From positions 2,542,001 to 2,606,000 of the forward strand of contig NZ_AP027056.1 in the NCBI RefSeq assembly GCF_027924965.1: 64,000 nt of DNA, in the 5' to 3' direction. The DNA is from Limnohabitans sp. TEGF004 (GTDB taxonomy: Bacteria; Pseudomonadota; Gammaproteobacteria; Burkholderiales; Burkholderiaceae_C). Made by a program: the position numbers and the translations under genes. Shown piece by piece: positions 49,954 to 58,784 of this stretch. A model generated the notes under the pieces. That model did not search any database. It saw only the letters and a program-made list of their open reading frames with translations, and was not told the origin of the DNA. Every line of letters starts with the position of its first letter. The first letter of the stretch is position 1.

Positions 49954-50778
49954 CTACACAGGCCGCACGCTCACCTCTGAGCTGCTGACGGCCTCTTGGC
50001 CTTGTTCGGTGTCCACCAGCATCGCGCCGGTGGCGTCTACGCCTCTGGCCACGCCGTGACGGCCATCGCTCAGGGTGACGTTCAAGTTGGACAGTGCATC
50101 GCGCGCATTGAAGGCATTTTGCAGAGGTGCAAAGCCTGTGCGCTCAAACGCCAACAAAGTGGCCAGCAAGGGCTCGGCCACCTTCATCAACGCCTTGGGT
50201 GCAGTGATGCCGCTTTGCAGGTCTTGCAGGCCCAATGGCGCGGTCGATAAGCCCTCGGCCACCGGCGGGGCGATGTTGATGCCCACACCCACGACGCAAT
50301 AACGACCTTGCTCTCGCCCTTGGTCTGCGCTGTAGCCCATGCCTGCGGGCAGGGCTGTCTCAATCAAGATGCCGGCCAATTTGCCCCAACCTGTGGGCGT
50401 ATTTGCGGACATGGACGGGCGCTTCACCCACAAGTCGTTGGGCCACTTCAAGCGCACACCCAGTTCCCCTTGCGGGTCTAGGCTACGCGCCAGCGACAGG
50501 CCCACGGCCAGTGACAGGCCCGACCAATCAGCTGGCTTGAGCATGAGCCCCAATGAGAAAGTCAGGGCATGGCCCACTTCGCCGTGCCACGGGCGACCTA
50601 GGCGGCCACGGCCAGCGGTTTGGGTTTCGGCCACCAGCAGCACCGGCTCGGTTTGGCCCGCGCGGGCACGGCGCATGAGCTCGGTGTTGGTGGAGTCAAT
50701 CTCTGGCAGCACCTCAACTGTGATGCCTGATTGTTTGGCAACCATCGCAAGCCAGAGGTCTTCCGCAGGCCAGATCAT
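49954..50778 (-). CDS. birA: Biotin--[acetyl-CoA-carboxylase] ligase
   Basis: Group I (no HTH) biotin protein ligase of 274 residues: STNTELMRRARAG, the ATP/biotin loop AETQTAGRGRLGRPW and LKWPNDLWV with the biotin-binding Lys. The C-terminal domain carries SDGRHGVARGVDATGAMLV. It lacks the DNA-binding repressor domain of E. coli BirA, so regulation of bio genes is unlikely. The coaX gene that often follows birA in this order is absent here. Confidence 0.94.
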   Translation of the reverse strand: MIWPAEDLWLAMVAKQSGITVEVLPEIDSTNTELMRRARAGQTEPVLLVAETQTAGRGRLGRPWHGEVGHALTFSLGLMLKPADWSGLSLAVGLSLARSLDPQGELGVRLKWPNDLWVKRPSMSANTPTGWGKLAGILIETALPAGMGYSADQGREQGRYCVVGVGINIAPPVAEGLSTAPLGLQDLQSGITAPKALMKVAEPLLATLLAFERTGFAPLQNAFNARDALSNLNVTLSDGRHGVARGVDATGAMLVDTEQGQEAVSSSEVSVRPV

Positions 50779-50783
50779 GAGTC

Positions 50784-51413
50784 TCAGCGCTTTTTAGCTT
50801 TGGCTTTAGAGGTGTCTTTGTCGACCTTGCCGATCGACTTTTTGTCTGACTTTTTTTTGTCTTCTTTGACTGGTTTGCTTTTTGACTTATCAGCCTTTTT
50901 TGCCTTGGGCTTTTCGTCCTTCGGGAACTCCGAGGTGGAGGACAACAAAGTGCCACGGCACTTCTTCGCGCCACACCAGCAGGGGTATTCGAGCTTGAGC
51001 TCAGGCGTCATGGGCGCGTCGATGACCAAGCCGTAGTCGTAGTTCAGCTCTTCACCGGCCTTGATGTCGCGGATGGCTTTGATGAACACGCGGCCGTTTT
51101 CTTCATCGGGCTCGCAGCTGGGCTTGCATGAGTGGTTGATCCAACGTGACGAGTTGCCGCCGTACTTGGCGTCGATCACATGCTTTTCGTCGATGTGAAA
51201 GTAAAACGTGTGGTTGGGGTCGGTGGGGTCGTGCGGGTGGCGGCGCAGCGCCTCTTTCCAGCTGATGATCTCGCCCACGTATTCAATGATGGTCTCGCCC
51301 TTGGCAAAGTCTGTCAGTGCGAAAACCCCTTTGCCATGCACGCCTGAGCGACGGGTTTGGATGCGGCGGCCTTTGATCGGCGCGGGGGTTGGGGCGAGAG
51401 ATTTTTTGGACAC
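50784..51413 (-). CDS. SET-domain protein lysine methyltransferase-like, Lys-rich tail
   Basis: A 209-residue protein with a complete SET domain (about 15-130): GVHGKGVFALTDFAKGE, SAM/active-site NHSC at 93-96 and NYDYG at 124-128, followed by a post-SET Cys cluster (Cys145, Cys147, Cys152) expected to bind zinc with Cys96. Residues 165-209 are almost all Lys, Ser, Asp and Ala, like a histone-H1-type tail, suggesting DNA association. It probably methylates a Lys of a basic protein; the substrate is unknown. It lies five bases upstream of birA and is divergent from topB. Confidence 0.88.
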   Translation of the reverse strand: MSKKSLAPTPAPIKGRRIQTRRSGVHGKGVFALTDFAKGETIIEYVGEIISWKEALRRHPHDPTDPNHTFYFHIDEKHVIDAKYGGNSSRWINHSCKPSCEPDEENGRVFIKAIRDIKAGEELNYDYGLVIDAPMTPELKLEYPCWCGAKKCRGTLLSSTSEFPKDEKPKAKKADKSKSKPVKEDKKKSDKKSIGKVDKDTSKAKAKKR

Positions 51414-51434
51414 TGATTTTTTCTGTTAACTTTA

Positions 51435-51481
51435 ATACGTACGCATGTGCGTGCGCGCACATGGGCGCGCGTGCGCACGCG
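51435..51481. other. Alternating purine-pyrimidine tract (Z-DNA-prone) in the SET/topB spacer
   Basis: Strict purine-pyrimidine alternation runs for 29 bases (51435-51463) and, after one out-of-phase G, for another 17 (51465-51481), rich in GC and GT/AC steps. This is almost the entire divergent promoter region. Such tracts flip to left-handed DNA under negative supercoiling, notable beside a topoisomerase gene. Confidence 0.85.
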
Positions 51482-51522
51482 AGAGAACGAATTGTAGTGG
51501 TCAGTTTTTAAGGAACTTTGAA

Positions 51523-54489
51523 ATGAGCAAAACCCTCGTGATTGCCGAAAAACCTTCGGTCGCGCAAGACATCGTGCGCGCACTCACGCCTGTGGCGGGG
51601 AAGTTCGAAAAACACGACGATCACTTTGAGAGCGACACCTATGTGGTCTCCAGTGCCGTCGGTCATTTGGTGGAAATCCAAGCGCCCGAAGAATTCGACG
51701 TCAAGCGCGGCAAGTGGAGCTTTGCCAACCTGCCCGTAATTCCCCCCTTCTTCGACTTGAAGCCCGTCGAGAAAACCAAGACACGCTTGAACGCGGTGGT
51801 GAAGCTGGCCAAACGCAAAGACGTGACCGCCCTCATCAACGCGTGTGACGCGGGCCGTGAAGGTGAATTGATCTTCCGTTTGATCGAGCAATACGCTGGC
51901 GGTAAAAAGCCACTCGACAAACCTGTGAAGCGCCTGTGGTTGCAATCGATGACGCCGCAAGCCATTCGGGATGGCTTCGAATCCCTGCGCAGCGAAAAAC
52001 AAATGCAAGGCTTGGCCGATGCGGCACGCAGTCGTTCGGAAGCCGACTGGCTGGTGGGCATCAACGGCACACGCGCCTTGACTGCGTTCAACTCACGCGA
52101 AGGTGGCTTCTTCTTGACCACCGTGGGCCGTGTGCAAACGCCTACCCTGTCGGTGGTGGTGGAGCGCGAAGAACAAATACGCAAGTTCATCAGCCGCGAC
52201 TATTGGGAGATTCATGGCAGCTTCCAAGTGGCTGCGGGCGCTTACCCCGCCAAGTGGTTCAACCCAGAGCACAAAAAAGACGCAGAAGACGCCGAGAAAA
52301 AACACGACCGCGTTTGGAGCGAAGCCGAGGCTTTGACCATTGCCGACGCCGTGCGCAACCAACAAGCCACCGTCACCGAAGAGAGCAAACCCACCACCAA
52401 AGCCAGTCCCGGCTTGTTTGACTTGACCTCGCTGCAACGCGAAGCCAACGGCCGCTTTGGCTTCTCGGCCAAGACCACTTTGGCCCTGGCGCAAAGTTTG
52501 TACGAGCGTCACAAAGCGCTGACTTACCCACGTACCGATTCACGCCACTTGCCTGAAGACTACGTGGCTGTGGTGAAAGACACGTTCACCATGTTGGCCG
52601 ACAGCGGCATGAAGCACCTCGAACAACACGCCACCGTCGCGCTGAACAACAACTACGTGCGCAAACTGCCCCGCGTGTTTGATAACAAAAAGGTCAGTGA
52701 TCACTTTGCGATCATCCCCACCTTGCAAGCGCCCAGTGGTTTGTCTGAGGCCGAGCAAAAGCTGTACGACTTGGTGGTGCGCCGCTTCATGGCGGTGTTC
52801 TTCCCCAGTGCTGAATACATGGTGACCACGCGTATCAGCACGGTCAAAGCAGGGGGCAAAGACCACAACTTCCGCACCGAAGGCAAGGTCTTGGTCAACG
52901 CCGGTTGGATGGCCGTGTACGGCAAAGACGCCGCACAAGAAGCGTCAGACAACGAAGAAGACGGCAAAACCCTCGTCGCTTTGAAAGCAGGCGAGTCGGC
53001 CAAGAACGAATCAGCCGACGCCAAAGGCTTGAAAACTCGTCCACCTGCCCGCTACAGCGAAGCCACATTGCTCGGCGCCATGGAAGGTGCTGGCAAGCTG
53101 GTGGAAGACGACGAGTTCCGCGAAGCCATGCAAGAAAAAGGCTTGGGTACACCCGCCACGCGCGCGGCCATCATCGAAGGCTTGCTCAACGAGAAATACC
53201 TCATCCGCGATGGCCGCGAGATGATTCCCACCGCCAAGGCCTTCCAGCTGTTCACACTGCTGCGCGGTTTGGGCGTGGAAGAGCTGTCCAAGCCCGAACT
53301 CACGGGCGGCTGGGAACACAAGCTCTCGCTCATGGAACACGGCCAACTGAGCCGCGAAGAATTCATGCGCGAAATTGCCGAAATGACCGAGCACATCGTC
53401 AAGAAGGCCAAAGAATTTGACCGCGACACTATCCCCGGTGACTATGCCACCTTGCAAACACCTTGCCCCAAGTGCGGCGGCGTGGTGAAAGAAAACTACC
53501 GCCGCTATGCCTGCGTGGGCAAAGACGGCAACGCGTCTGACTCTGGCGAAAACGGCGCAGGCTGCGGCTTCTCCATCAGCAAGATTCCAGGCGGTCGCAC
53601 CTTTGATGCGGCTGAAGTGGAAGAGTTTTTGACCAACAAAAAGATTGGCCCACTCGACGGCTTCCGCTCCAAAGCGGGCTGGCCGTTCACGGCTGAGATC
53701 GCCCTCAAATACAGCGAAGAAGACCAAAACTGGAAACTCGAATTCGACTTTGGTGACGACGGCGCAGACTCCGGCGAAATCGTCGAGTTCAGCGATGCAG
53801 CGCCTTTGGGCAATTGCCCCAAGTGCGGCAGCCCTGTGCACGAGCACGGCAGCAACTATGTGTGTAGCAAAGCTGTGCCCACACATGCGCAAGCCACACC
53901 CAGCTGCGACTTCAAGAGCGGCAAGATCATCTTGCAGCAACCCGTGGAACGCGAGCAAATGACCAAGCTCTTGAGTGAAGGCAAAACCGATTTGCTGGAC
54001 AAGTTTGTGTCCATGCGCACACGCCGTTCGTTCAAAGCGTTCTTGCAGTGGGACGCCGAGGCGGGCAAGGTGAACTTTGCGTTTGAACCCCGCGTGAGCA
54101 AGTACCCGCCCAAAGGCGGCAAGACACCCACGACCAACGCGCTCATCAAAGCCGCAGGCAAAAAAGTGCCCGCCAAAACCACCAAAGCAACGAAAGCCGC
54201 CAAGGTCAAAGCCGAGAAAGTGGCCAAGCCCAAAGTGCCACGCAAAGTCACCGCAGGCTATCTGCCAAGCGCTGACCTAGCCAACGTGATTGGCGCAGAA
54301 GCCGTGGCCCGCACCGAGGTGATCAAAAAGCTGTGGGACTACATCAAGGCCAACGGCTTGCAAGACGCCACCAACAAACGCGCCATCAACGCCGACGCCA
54401 AACTCAAACCCGTGTTTGGTAAAGACCAAGTGACCATGTTTGAACTGGCGGGCATTGCGGGCAAACACCTTCGCCCGATTGGCGAATAA
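51523..54489 (+). CDS. topB: DNA topoisomerase III with C-terminal SWIB domain
   Basis: Type IA topoisomerase of 988 residues. TOPRIM domain starts MSKTLVIAEKPSVAQDI with acidic NACDAGREGELI; the catalytic Tyr335 is in TYPRTDSRHL. Two zinc-ribbon modules follow (CPKCGGVVKENY and CPKCGSPVHEHG), then a Lys/Ala-rich linker and an approximately 80-residue SWIB/MDM2-like domain (about 905-988: ADLANVIGAEAVARTEVIKKLW, AINADAKLKPVFG, MFELAGIAGKHL). ATG 51523 follows AAGGAA. Decatenates or removes negative supercoils; the SWIB domain probably mediates chromatin or protein contacts, as in chlamydial fusions. Divergent from a SET gene. Confidence 0.93.
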   Translation: MSKTLVIAEKPSVAQDIVRALTPVAGKFEKHDDHFESDTYVVSSAVGHLVEIQAPEEFDVKRGKWSFANLPVIPPFFDLKPVEKTKTRLNAVVKLAKRKDVTALINACDAGREGELIFRLIEQYAGGKKPLDKPVKRLWLQSMTPQAIRDGFESLRSEKQMQGLADAARSRSEADWLVGINGTRALTAFNSREGGFFLTTVGRVQTPTLSVVVEREEQIRKFISRDYWEIHGSFQVAAGAYPAKWFNPEHKKDAEDAEKKHDRVWSEAEALTIADAVRNQQATVTEESKPTTKASPGLFDLTSLQREANGRFGFSAKTTLALAQSLYERHKALTYPRTDSRHLPEDYVAVVKDTFTMLADSGMKHLEQHATVALNNNYVRKLPRVFDNKKVSDHFAIIPTLQAPSGLSEAEQKLYDLVVRRFMAVFFPSAEYMVTTRISTVKAGGKDHNFRTEGKVLVNAGWMAVYGKDAAQEASDNEEDGKTLVALKAGESAKNESADAKGLKTRPPARYSEATLLGAMEGAGKLVEDDEFREAMQEKGLGTPATRAAIIEGLLNEKYLIRDGREMIPTAKAFQLFTLLRGLGVEELSKPELTGGWEHKLSLMEHGQLSREEFMREIAEMTEHIVKKAKEFDRDTIPGDYATLQTPCPKCGGVVKENYRRYACVGKDGNASDSGENGAGCGFSISKIPGGRTFDAAEVEEFLTNKKIGPLDGFRSKAGWPFTAEIALKYSEEDQNWKLEFDFGDDGADSGEIVEFSDAAPLGNCPKCGSPVHEHGSNYVCSKAVPTHAQATPSCDFKSGKIILQQPVEREQMTKLLSEGKTDLLDKFVSMRTRRSFKAFLQWDAEAGKVNFAFEPRVSKYPPKGGKTPTTNALIKAAGKKVPAKTTKATKAAKVKAEKVAKPKVPRKVTAGYLPSADLANVIGAEAVARTEVIKKLWDYIKANGLQDATNKRAINADAKLKPVFGKDQVTMFELAGIAGKHLRPIGE

Positions 54490-54516
54490 TTTTGCTGAAC
54501 CAACAAGAGTGACCGC

Positions 54517-55689
54517 ATGACCTTGAATGCAACTCCTTTAATCGCGACGTCGCAAGCGATGCACTTTGCGGAAGCTTTGCAACTACAAAGTGGCGCAAGT
54601 GTGCGCGACTACACGCTAGCCTACGAGACCTACGGCACGCTCAACGCTGACCGTTCTAACGCGGTCCTGGTGTGCCACGCGCTCAACGCATCGCACCACG
54701 TCGCAGGCGTGTACGAAGGCCAAGACAAGAGCGAAGGCTGGTGGGACAACATGATTGGTCCCGGCAAACCAGTGGATACCAATCACTTCTTTGTGATTGG
54801 CGTGAACAACCTCGGCTCTTGCTTTGGTTCGACCGGCCCAATGCACGCACACCCCGACACGGGCAAGGTGTACGGCGCGGACTTCCCCGTAGTCACCGTA
54901 GAAGACTGGGTGAATGCGCAAGCCTTGTTGCTCGACCGATTAGGCATCACCCAACTCGCCGCCGTTTTGGGTGGCAGCTTGGGCGGCATGCAAGCCCTGA
55001 GCTGGACGCTGCAATACCCAGACCGCGTGCGTCATGCCGTGGTGGTGGCAAGTGCGCCCAACCTGACGGCGGAGAACATCGCCTTCAACGAAGTGGCGCG
55101 TCGCGCCATCGTGACCGACCCTGACTTTCATGGTGGCCACTTTTACGAACACGGCGTTGTACCGCAACGCGGTTTGCGCATCGCCCGCATGGTGGGCCAC
55201 ATCACGTATCTGAGCGACGATGTGATGAACGAAAAGTTTGGCCGCGAGCTGCGCGATGCAGTCGTGGGCAGCGCCACCGGCTACAAGTACTCCACGCAAG
55301 ACGTGGAGTTTCAAATCGAAAGCTATCTGCGCTACCAAGGCGACAAATTCAGCGAGTACTTTGACGCCAACACCTATTTGCTCATCACCCGCGCGCTCGA
55401 CTACTTTGACCCTGCACGTACTTATGGCGGCGATTTGTCGGCGGCGTTTGCGCGCACAGCGGCTAAGTTTCTGTTGGTGAGCTTCACCACCGATTGGCGC
55501 TTTTCACCCGCACGCAGCCGCGAAATGGTGCAAGCCTTGCTCAACAACCAGCGTGATGTGAGCTACGCCGAAATCGACGCACCACATGGCCACGATGCGT
55601 TCTTGCTGGATGACGCCCGCTACATGAATGTGGTGCGCTCGTACTTTGCGCGCATCAACGATGAATTGACCACCGGAGTTGCCGCATGA
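54517..55689 (+). CDS. metX: Homoserine O-succinyl/acetyltransferase MetX
   Basis: Alpha/beta-hydrolase acyltransferase of 390 residues in methionine synthesis. Nucleophile elbow [10 protein letters not shown], oxyanion region [12 protein letters not shown], and the C-terminal triad His in [13 protein letters not shown]. Whether it uses succinyl- or acetyl-CoA cannot be read confidently from sequence; betaproteobacterial MetX enzymes next to metW are usually succinyltransferases. Overlaps metW by four bases. Confidence 0.94.
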   Translation: MTLNATPLIATSQAMHFAEALQLQSGASVRDYTLAYETYGTLNADRSNAVLVCHALNASHHVAGVYEGQDKSEGWWDNMIGPGKPVDTNHFFVIGVNNLGSCFGSTGPMHAHPDTGKVYGADFPVVTVEDWVNAQALLLDRLGITQLAAVLGGSLGGMQALSWTLQYPDRVRHAVVVASAPNLTAENIAFNEVARRAIVTDPDFHGGHFYEHGVVPQRGLRIARMVGHITYLSDDVMNEKFGRELRDAVVGSATGYKYSTQDVEFQIESYLRYQGDKFSEYFDANTYLLITRALDYFDPARTYGGDLSAAFARTAAKFLLVSFTTDWRFSPARSREMVQALLNNQRDVSYAEIDAPHGHDAFLLDDARYMNVVRSYFARINDELTTGVAA

Positions 55690-56264
55690 CCCACGACAAC
55701 TTGAAATCAATTGCCGCCCTCGTGCCCCAAGGCAGCCGCGTGCTTGACCTCGGCTGTGGCGACGGCGCATTGCTGGCTCACTTGCAACAACACAAAGGCT
55801 GCACCGGCTACGGCGTAGAGCTCGACGACACCAATGTGCACGCCTGCGTGCAACGCGGTGTGAACGTGTTGCAGCTCAACCTCGATTTAGGCCTGAGCGT
55901 GTTTGCCGATCAATCGTTTGATGTGGTGCTGCAAATCGACACCTTGCAACATTTGCGCAACGCCGAAACCATGCTGCGCGAAACCGCACGCGTGGGTAAA
56001 ACCGGCATCGTGGCTTTCCCCAACTTTGCACACTGGCCCAACCGCCTGAGCATTCTGCAAGGCCGCATGCCCGTGACCAAGCGCTTGCCCTACCAGTGGT
56101 ACGACACGCCCAACATTCGCGTGGGCACGTTCAAAGACTTTGAAGTGTTGGCCGAGAAAAACGGTCTGCATGTGACCGATTCATTTGGCTTGCAAAACGG
56201 CCAGCGTGTGGATACGTGGCCGAACTTGATGGCGGGAACGGCCGTATTCAAGTTCAACGCATGA
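55686..56264 (+). CDS. metW: Methionine biosynthesis protein MetW
   Basis: SAM-methyltransferase-fold protein of 192 residues: [15 protein letters not shown] motif I, then [14 protein letters not shown] and [15 protein letters not shown], which define the MetW family. It works with MetX, probably as an activator or partner subunit. ATGA overlap with metX; its tail overlaps the convergent LysE gene by 11 bases. Confidence 0.95.
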   Translation: MTHDNLKSIAALVPQGSRVLDLGCGDGALLAHLQQHKGCTGYGVELDDTNVHACVQRGVNVLQLNLDLGLSVFADQSFDVVLQIDTLQHLRNAETMLRETARVGKTGIVAFPNFAHWPNRLSILQGRMPVTKRLPYQWYDTPNIRVGTFKDFEVLAEKNGLHVTDSFGLQNGQRVDTWPNLMAGTAVFKFNA

Positions 56265-56868
56265 ACAAGCTCGCGGCCATGGAGGCCACGAGCAGCACCG
56301 CCATTGTCCAATTGAAGATACGTCGATAAAGATCGACTTGCAGATAGTGCCCCATGCGTGCGCCCATCACAGCCCACACCGCGATGCTGGGCAAGTTGAT
56401 CAGGCTGAACACCAATGATGCGGCGGCAATCAACACCAGCCCCGCATCTTGCGGCAAGTAATTGCTGAAAAAGCCGAGCGTCATCACCCACGCTTTGGGG
56501 TTGACCCATTGGAATGCTGCTGCGCCCCAAAACCCCAAAGGCGTTGCGCCTTCGTTGGTTGCTTCGTCTTCTGACGGTGGACCACTTCTGACAATGCCCC
56601 ACGCCAAATAAAGCATGTACGCCATGCCCAGCACTTGCATCACTTGGTAAATCACGGGCACGCGGATGAACAGTTCGCCAAGCCCCATGCCAACGGCCAT
56701 GAGCATGATGAAGTGCCCGCATGAAATTCCCAACAAATGAGGCAGCGTCGCCCGCACGCCAAAGTTCACGCCAGAAGCCAACAACATCATGTTGTTGGGG
56801 CCGGGCGTAACAGACGTCACAAAAGCAAACACCGCCATGGAGACCCAAAGTTCAAGATGAAGGTCCAT
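56254..56868 (-). CDS. LysE/RhtB-family amino-acid exporter
   Basis: A 204-residue inner-membrane exporter with six TM helices. The family N-terminal signature VTPGPNNMMLLASGVNFG and FQWVNPKAWVMTLGFFSNY are clear. Exports an amino acid or metabolite, not deducible further. It is downstream of rsmE on the same strand (15-base gap), possibly one transcript. Confidence 0.9.
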   Translation of the reverse strand: MDLHLELWVSMAVFAFVTSVTPGPNNMMLLASGVNFGVRATLPHLLGISCGHFIMLMAVGMGLGELFIRVPVIYQVMQVLGMAYMLYLAWGIVRSGPPSEDEATNEGATPLGFWGAAAFQWVNPKAWVMTLGFFSNYLPQDAGLVLIAAASLVFSLINLPSIAVWAVMGARMGHYLQVDLYRRIFNWTMAVLLVASMAASLFMR

Positions 56869-56883
56869 AGTGGGTGCGCCGTT

Positions 56884-57609
56884 TTAGGTAAGTGTTAACA
56901 GGGCCAACGCTCCGAGGGCAGCTGTTTCGGCACGCAACACGCGCTCGCCCAAGCTCAAAGCCACGAAGCCTTTGGCACGAGCAGCAGCGTCCTCTGCATC
57001 GGTCAGGCCGCCTTCTGGGCCGTTCAGCAAGACCCAAGACTTCTGCGCAACATTTGCACGCATAGCCGTCAAAGGCTGTGTGCTCGCGTGTAACGAGAGC
57101 ACGCCCTGCACCACCTCGGCCTGCGCAGTTTGCTTTGTCAGCCAAGCGTCTAGGCGCTCGGGCGCGTCAATCAGCGGCACGCGGTTGCGCCCGCATTGTT
57201 CGCTTGCACTGGCCGCCACAGCTTGCCAATGCGCTTGCTTTTTTTCAGCGCGTTCGCCGGTCAGGCGAATCACACTGCGCTCGGTCATCAAGGGGGTAAT
57301 GCGATGCACGCCCAGCTCGGTGGCTTTTTCCACCAACCAGTCCATGCGCTCGTTGGCTGGCATGCCCACGGCCAAGTGCACTTGAACGGCTGCTTCGCAT
57401 TCCACGGCACGGTGCTCGCCCACGACCACGCGGACATCGCTACGGCCCATGTGTTGCACCTCGGCGCTGAACTCGCCACCTTCGCCGTTGAACAAGGTCA
57501 GCGTGTGGCCGGGCTGCATGCGCAGCACTTGCACATGGCGGGCGGCAGTCGGGGGCAAGTCCACCACTTGGCCAGACACCAAGGGCAGCGGGCAGTAAAA
57601 GCGTGCCAT
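56884..57609 (-). CDS. rsmE: 16S rRNA (uracil(1498)-N(3))-methyltransferase
   Basis: RsmE, 241 residues: N-terminal PUA-like region (ARHVQVLRMQPGHTLTLFNG) and C-terminal SPOUT knot with LLNGPEGGLTDAED and LGERVLRAETAAL. Methylates U1498 in the small subunit. It begins two bases downstream of the AmgK-like gene stop. Confidence 0.94.
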   Translation of the reverse strand: MARFYCPLPLVSGQVVDLPPTAARHVQVLRMQPGHTLTLFNGEGGEFSAEVQHMGRSDVRVVVGEHRAVECEAAVQVHLAVGMPANERMDWLVEKATELGVHRITPLMTERSVIRLTGERAEKKQAHWQAVAASASEQCGRNRVPLIDAPERLDAWLTKQTAQAEVVQGVLSLHASTQPLTAMRANVAQKSWVLLNGPEGGLTDAEDAAARAKGFVALSLGERVLRAETAALGALALLTLT

Positions 57610-57611
57610 CC

Positions 57612-58739
57612 TTAGCCCCGCCCGCCGGGCGTGAGGCGCGGAAAGGCCAAGCTGATGGCGGGTTCTGTGCCCTCAATCTTGTCGATCAAACGCAGCAAGG
57701 GCGTGAGGTCGCTGTAGCGGCTGGCTGTGGTGCGGATGTAGTTGATGAAGCGCGGCGCATCGGCCAAGTACTTCGGCTTGCCATCGCGCAACGTCAGGCG
57801 CGCAAAGATGCCAGCCACTTTGAGGTGACGTTGCAGGCCCATCCACTCTACGGCGCGGTAAAACGCGCCGAAGTCGTTGTGCCAGTCTTCAAAATCCAAC
57901 AGACCGATTTTGCGGGCACGTTCCCAATAGCGGATGGTCACGTCCAGCACCACATCTTCTTCCCACGTCAAAAACGCGTCGCGCATGAGGCTGGCGATGT
58001 CGTAGGTGATGGGGCCATAGACCGCGTCTTGAAAGTCGAGCACGCCCAAACGTTGTTCGGTGGGGTCATGCGGCATCATAAAATTGCGCGGCATGAAGTC
58101 GCGGTGCACGTAGACACTGGGTGCGGCCAAGTTGCGCTGAATGATGGTTTTGAAAGTTTTGTCCAACATCTCGCGTTGCGCGCTGTCAATTTGCAGCTGG
58201 CGGTGTTGGGTGAGGTACCAATCGGGGAACAGCGACAACTCTCGCTGCAGCAAAGCTTCGTCATACGCGGGCAGCACGCTGGGGCGGCTGCTTTGTTGCA
58301 GGGTCAGCAAAGCATCGACGGCGCGCATGTAAAGGCCGTGATTGGCTTGCGGGTCGTCACGGTTGATGACGTCCATCATGGTTTGCGAACCGATGTCGTC
58401 GAGCAACATGAAGCCTTGCGGCTCATCCCACGCCAAGATGCGCGGGGCATACAGGCCCGCGTCCAGCATCAAACGGGCAATGCGCACAAAGGGTTCGCAG
58501 TTTTCTTTGTCGGGCGGTGCGTCCATGACGATGCACGAGCCGTTCGCTGTGTCGACACGGAAATAGCGCCTGAAGCTGGCGTCCGCCGAGGCGGCACGCA
58601 CGGTAGCGGGCAGCACGCCGTGGGCGCTGGCTTGGGCATTGAGCCATTGGTGGAAGGCTGCTTGACGCTCGGGCTGGGCCCATTCGATGGAAGCAGAGGT
58701 ATTTGCGCCCGAAGGCTGGGAGTTAGGCTGTGTGCTCAT
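57612..58739 (-). CDS. amgK: AmgK-like sugar/aminoglycoside phosphotransferase
   Basis: A 375-residue kinase of the APH superfamily: SADASFRRYFRV P-loop-like region, catalytic YVHRDFMPRNFM (HxDxxxxN) and metal-binding VLDFQDAVYGP. This matches AmgK, the anomeric MurNAc/GlcNAc kinase of the cell-wall recycling route, whose gene normally sits divergent from lptD as here. The usual partner murU is not adjacent; rsmE follows instead. ATG 58739 is chosen by family start. Confidence 0.87.
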   Translation of the reverse strand: MSTQPNSQPSGANTSASIEWAQPERQAAFHQWLNAQASAHGVLPATVRAASADASFRRYFRVDTANGSCIVMDAPPDKENCEPFVRIARLMLDAGLYAPRILAWDEPQGFMLLDDIGSQTMMDVINRDDPQANHGLYMRAVDALLTLQQSSRPSVLPAYDEALLQRELSLFPDWYLTQHRQLQIDSAQREMLDKTFKTIIQRNLAAPSVYVHRDFMPRNFMMPHDPTEQRLGVLDFQDAVYGPITYDIASLMRDAFLTWEEDVVLDVTIRYWERARKIGLLDFEDWHNDFGAFYRAVEWMGLQRHLKVAGIFARLTLRDGKPKYLADAPRFINYIRTTASRYSDLTPLLRLIDKIEGTEPAISLAFPRLTPGGRG

Positions 58740-58784
58740 GGATAATCCAAATTCTACAAACCAGCCTTGGGTTGATCTGCGTTC

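Noticed and set aside
53011..53958. 315-codon open frame antisense to topB
   Set aside because: It lies wholly opposite a clear topoisomerase III, its product looks like translated shadow (His/Val/Phe-rich with no domain), and it has no ribosome-binding site or separate spacing.
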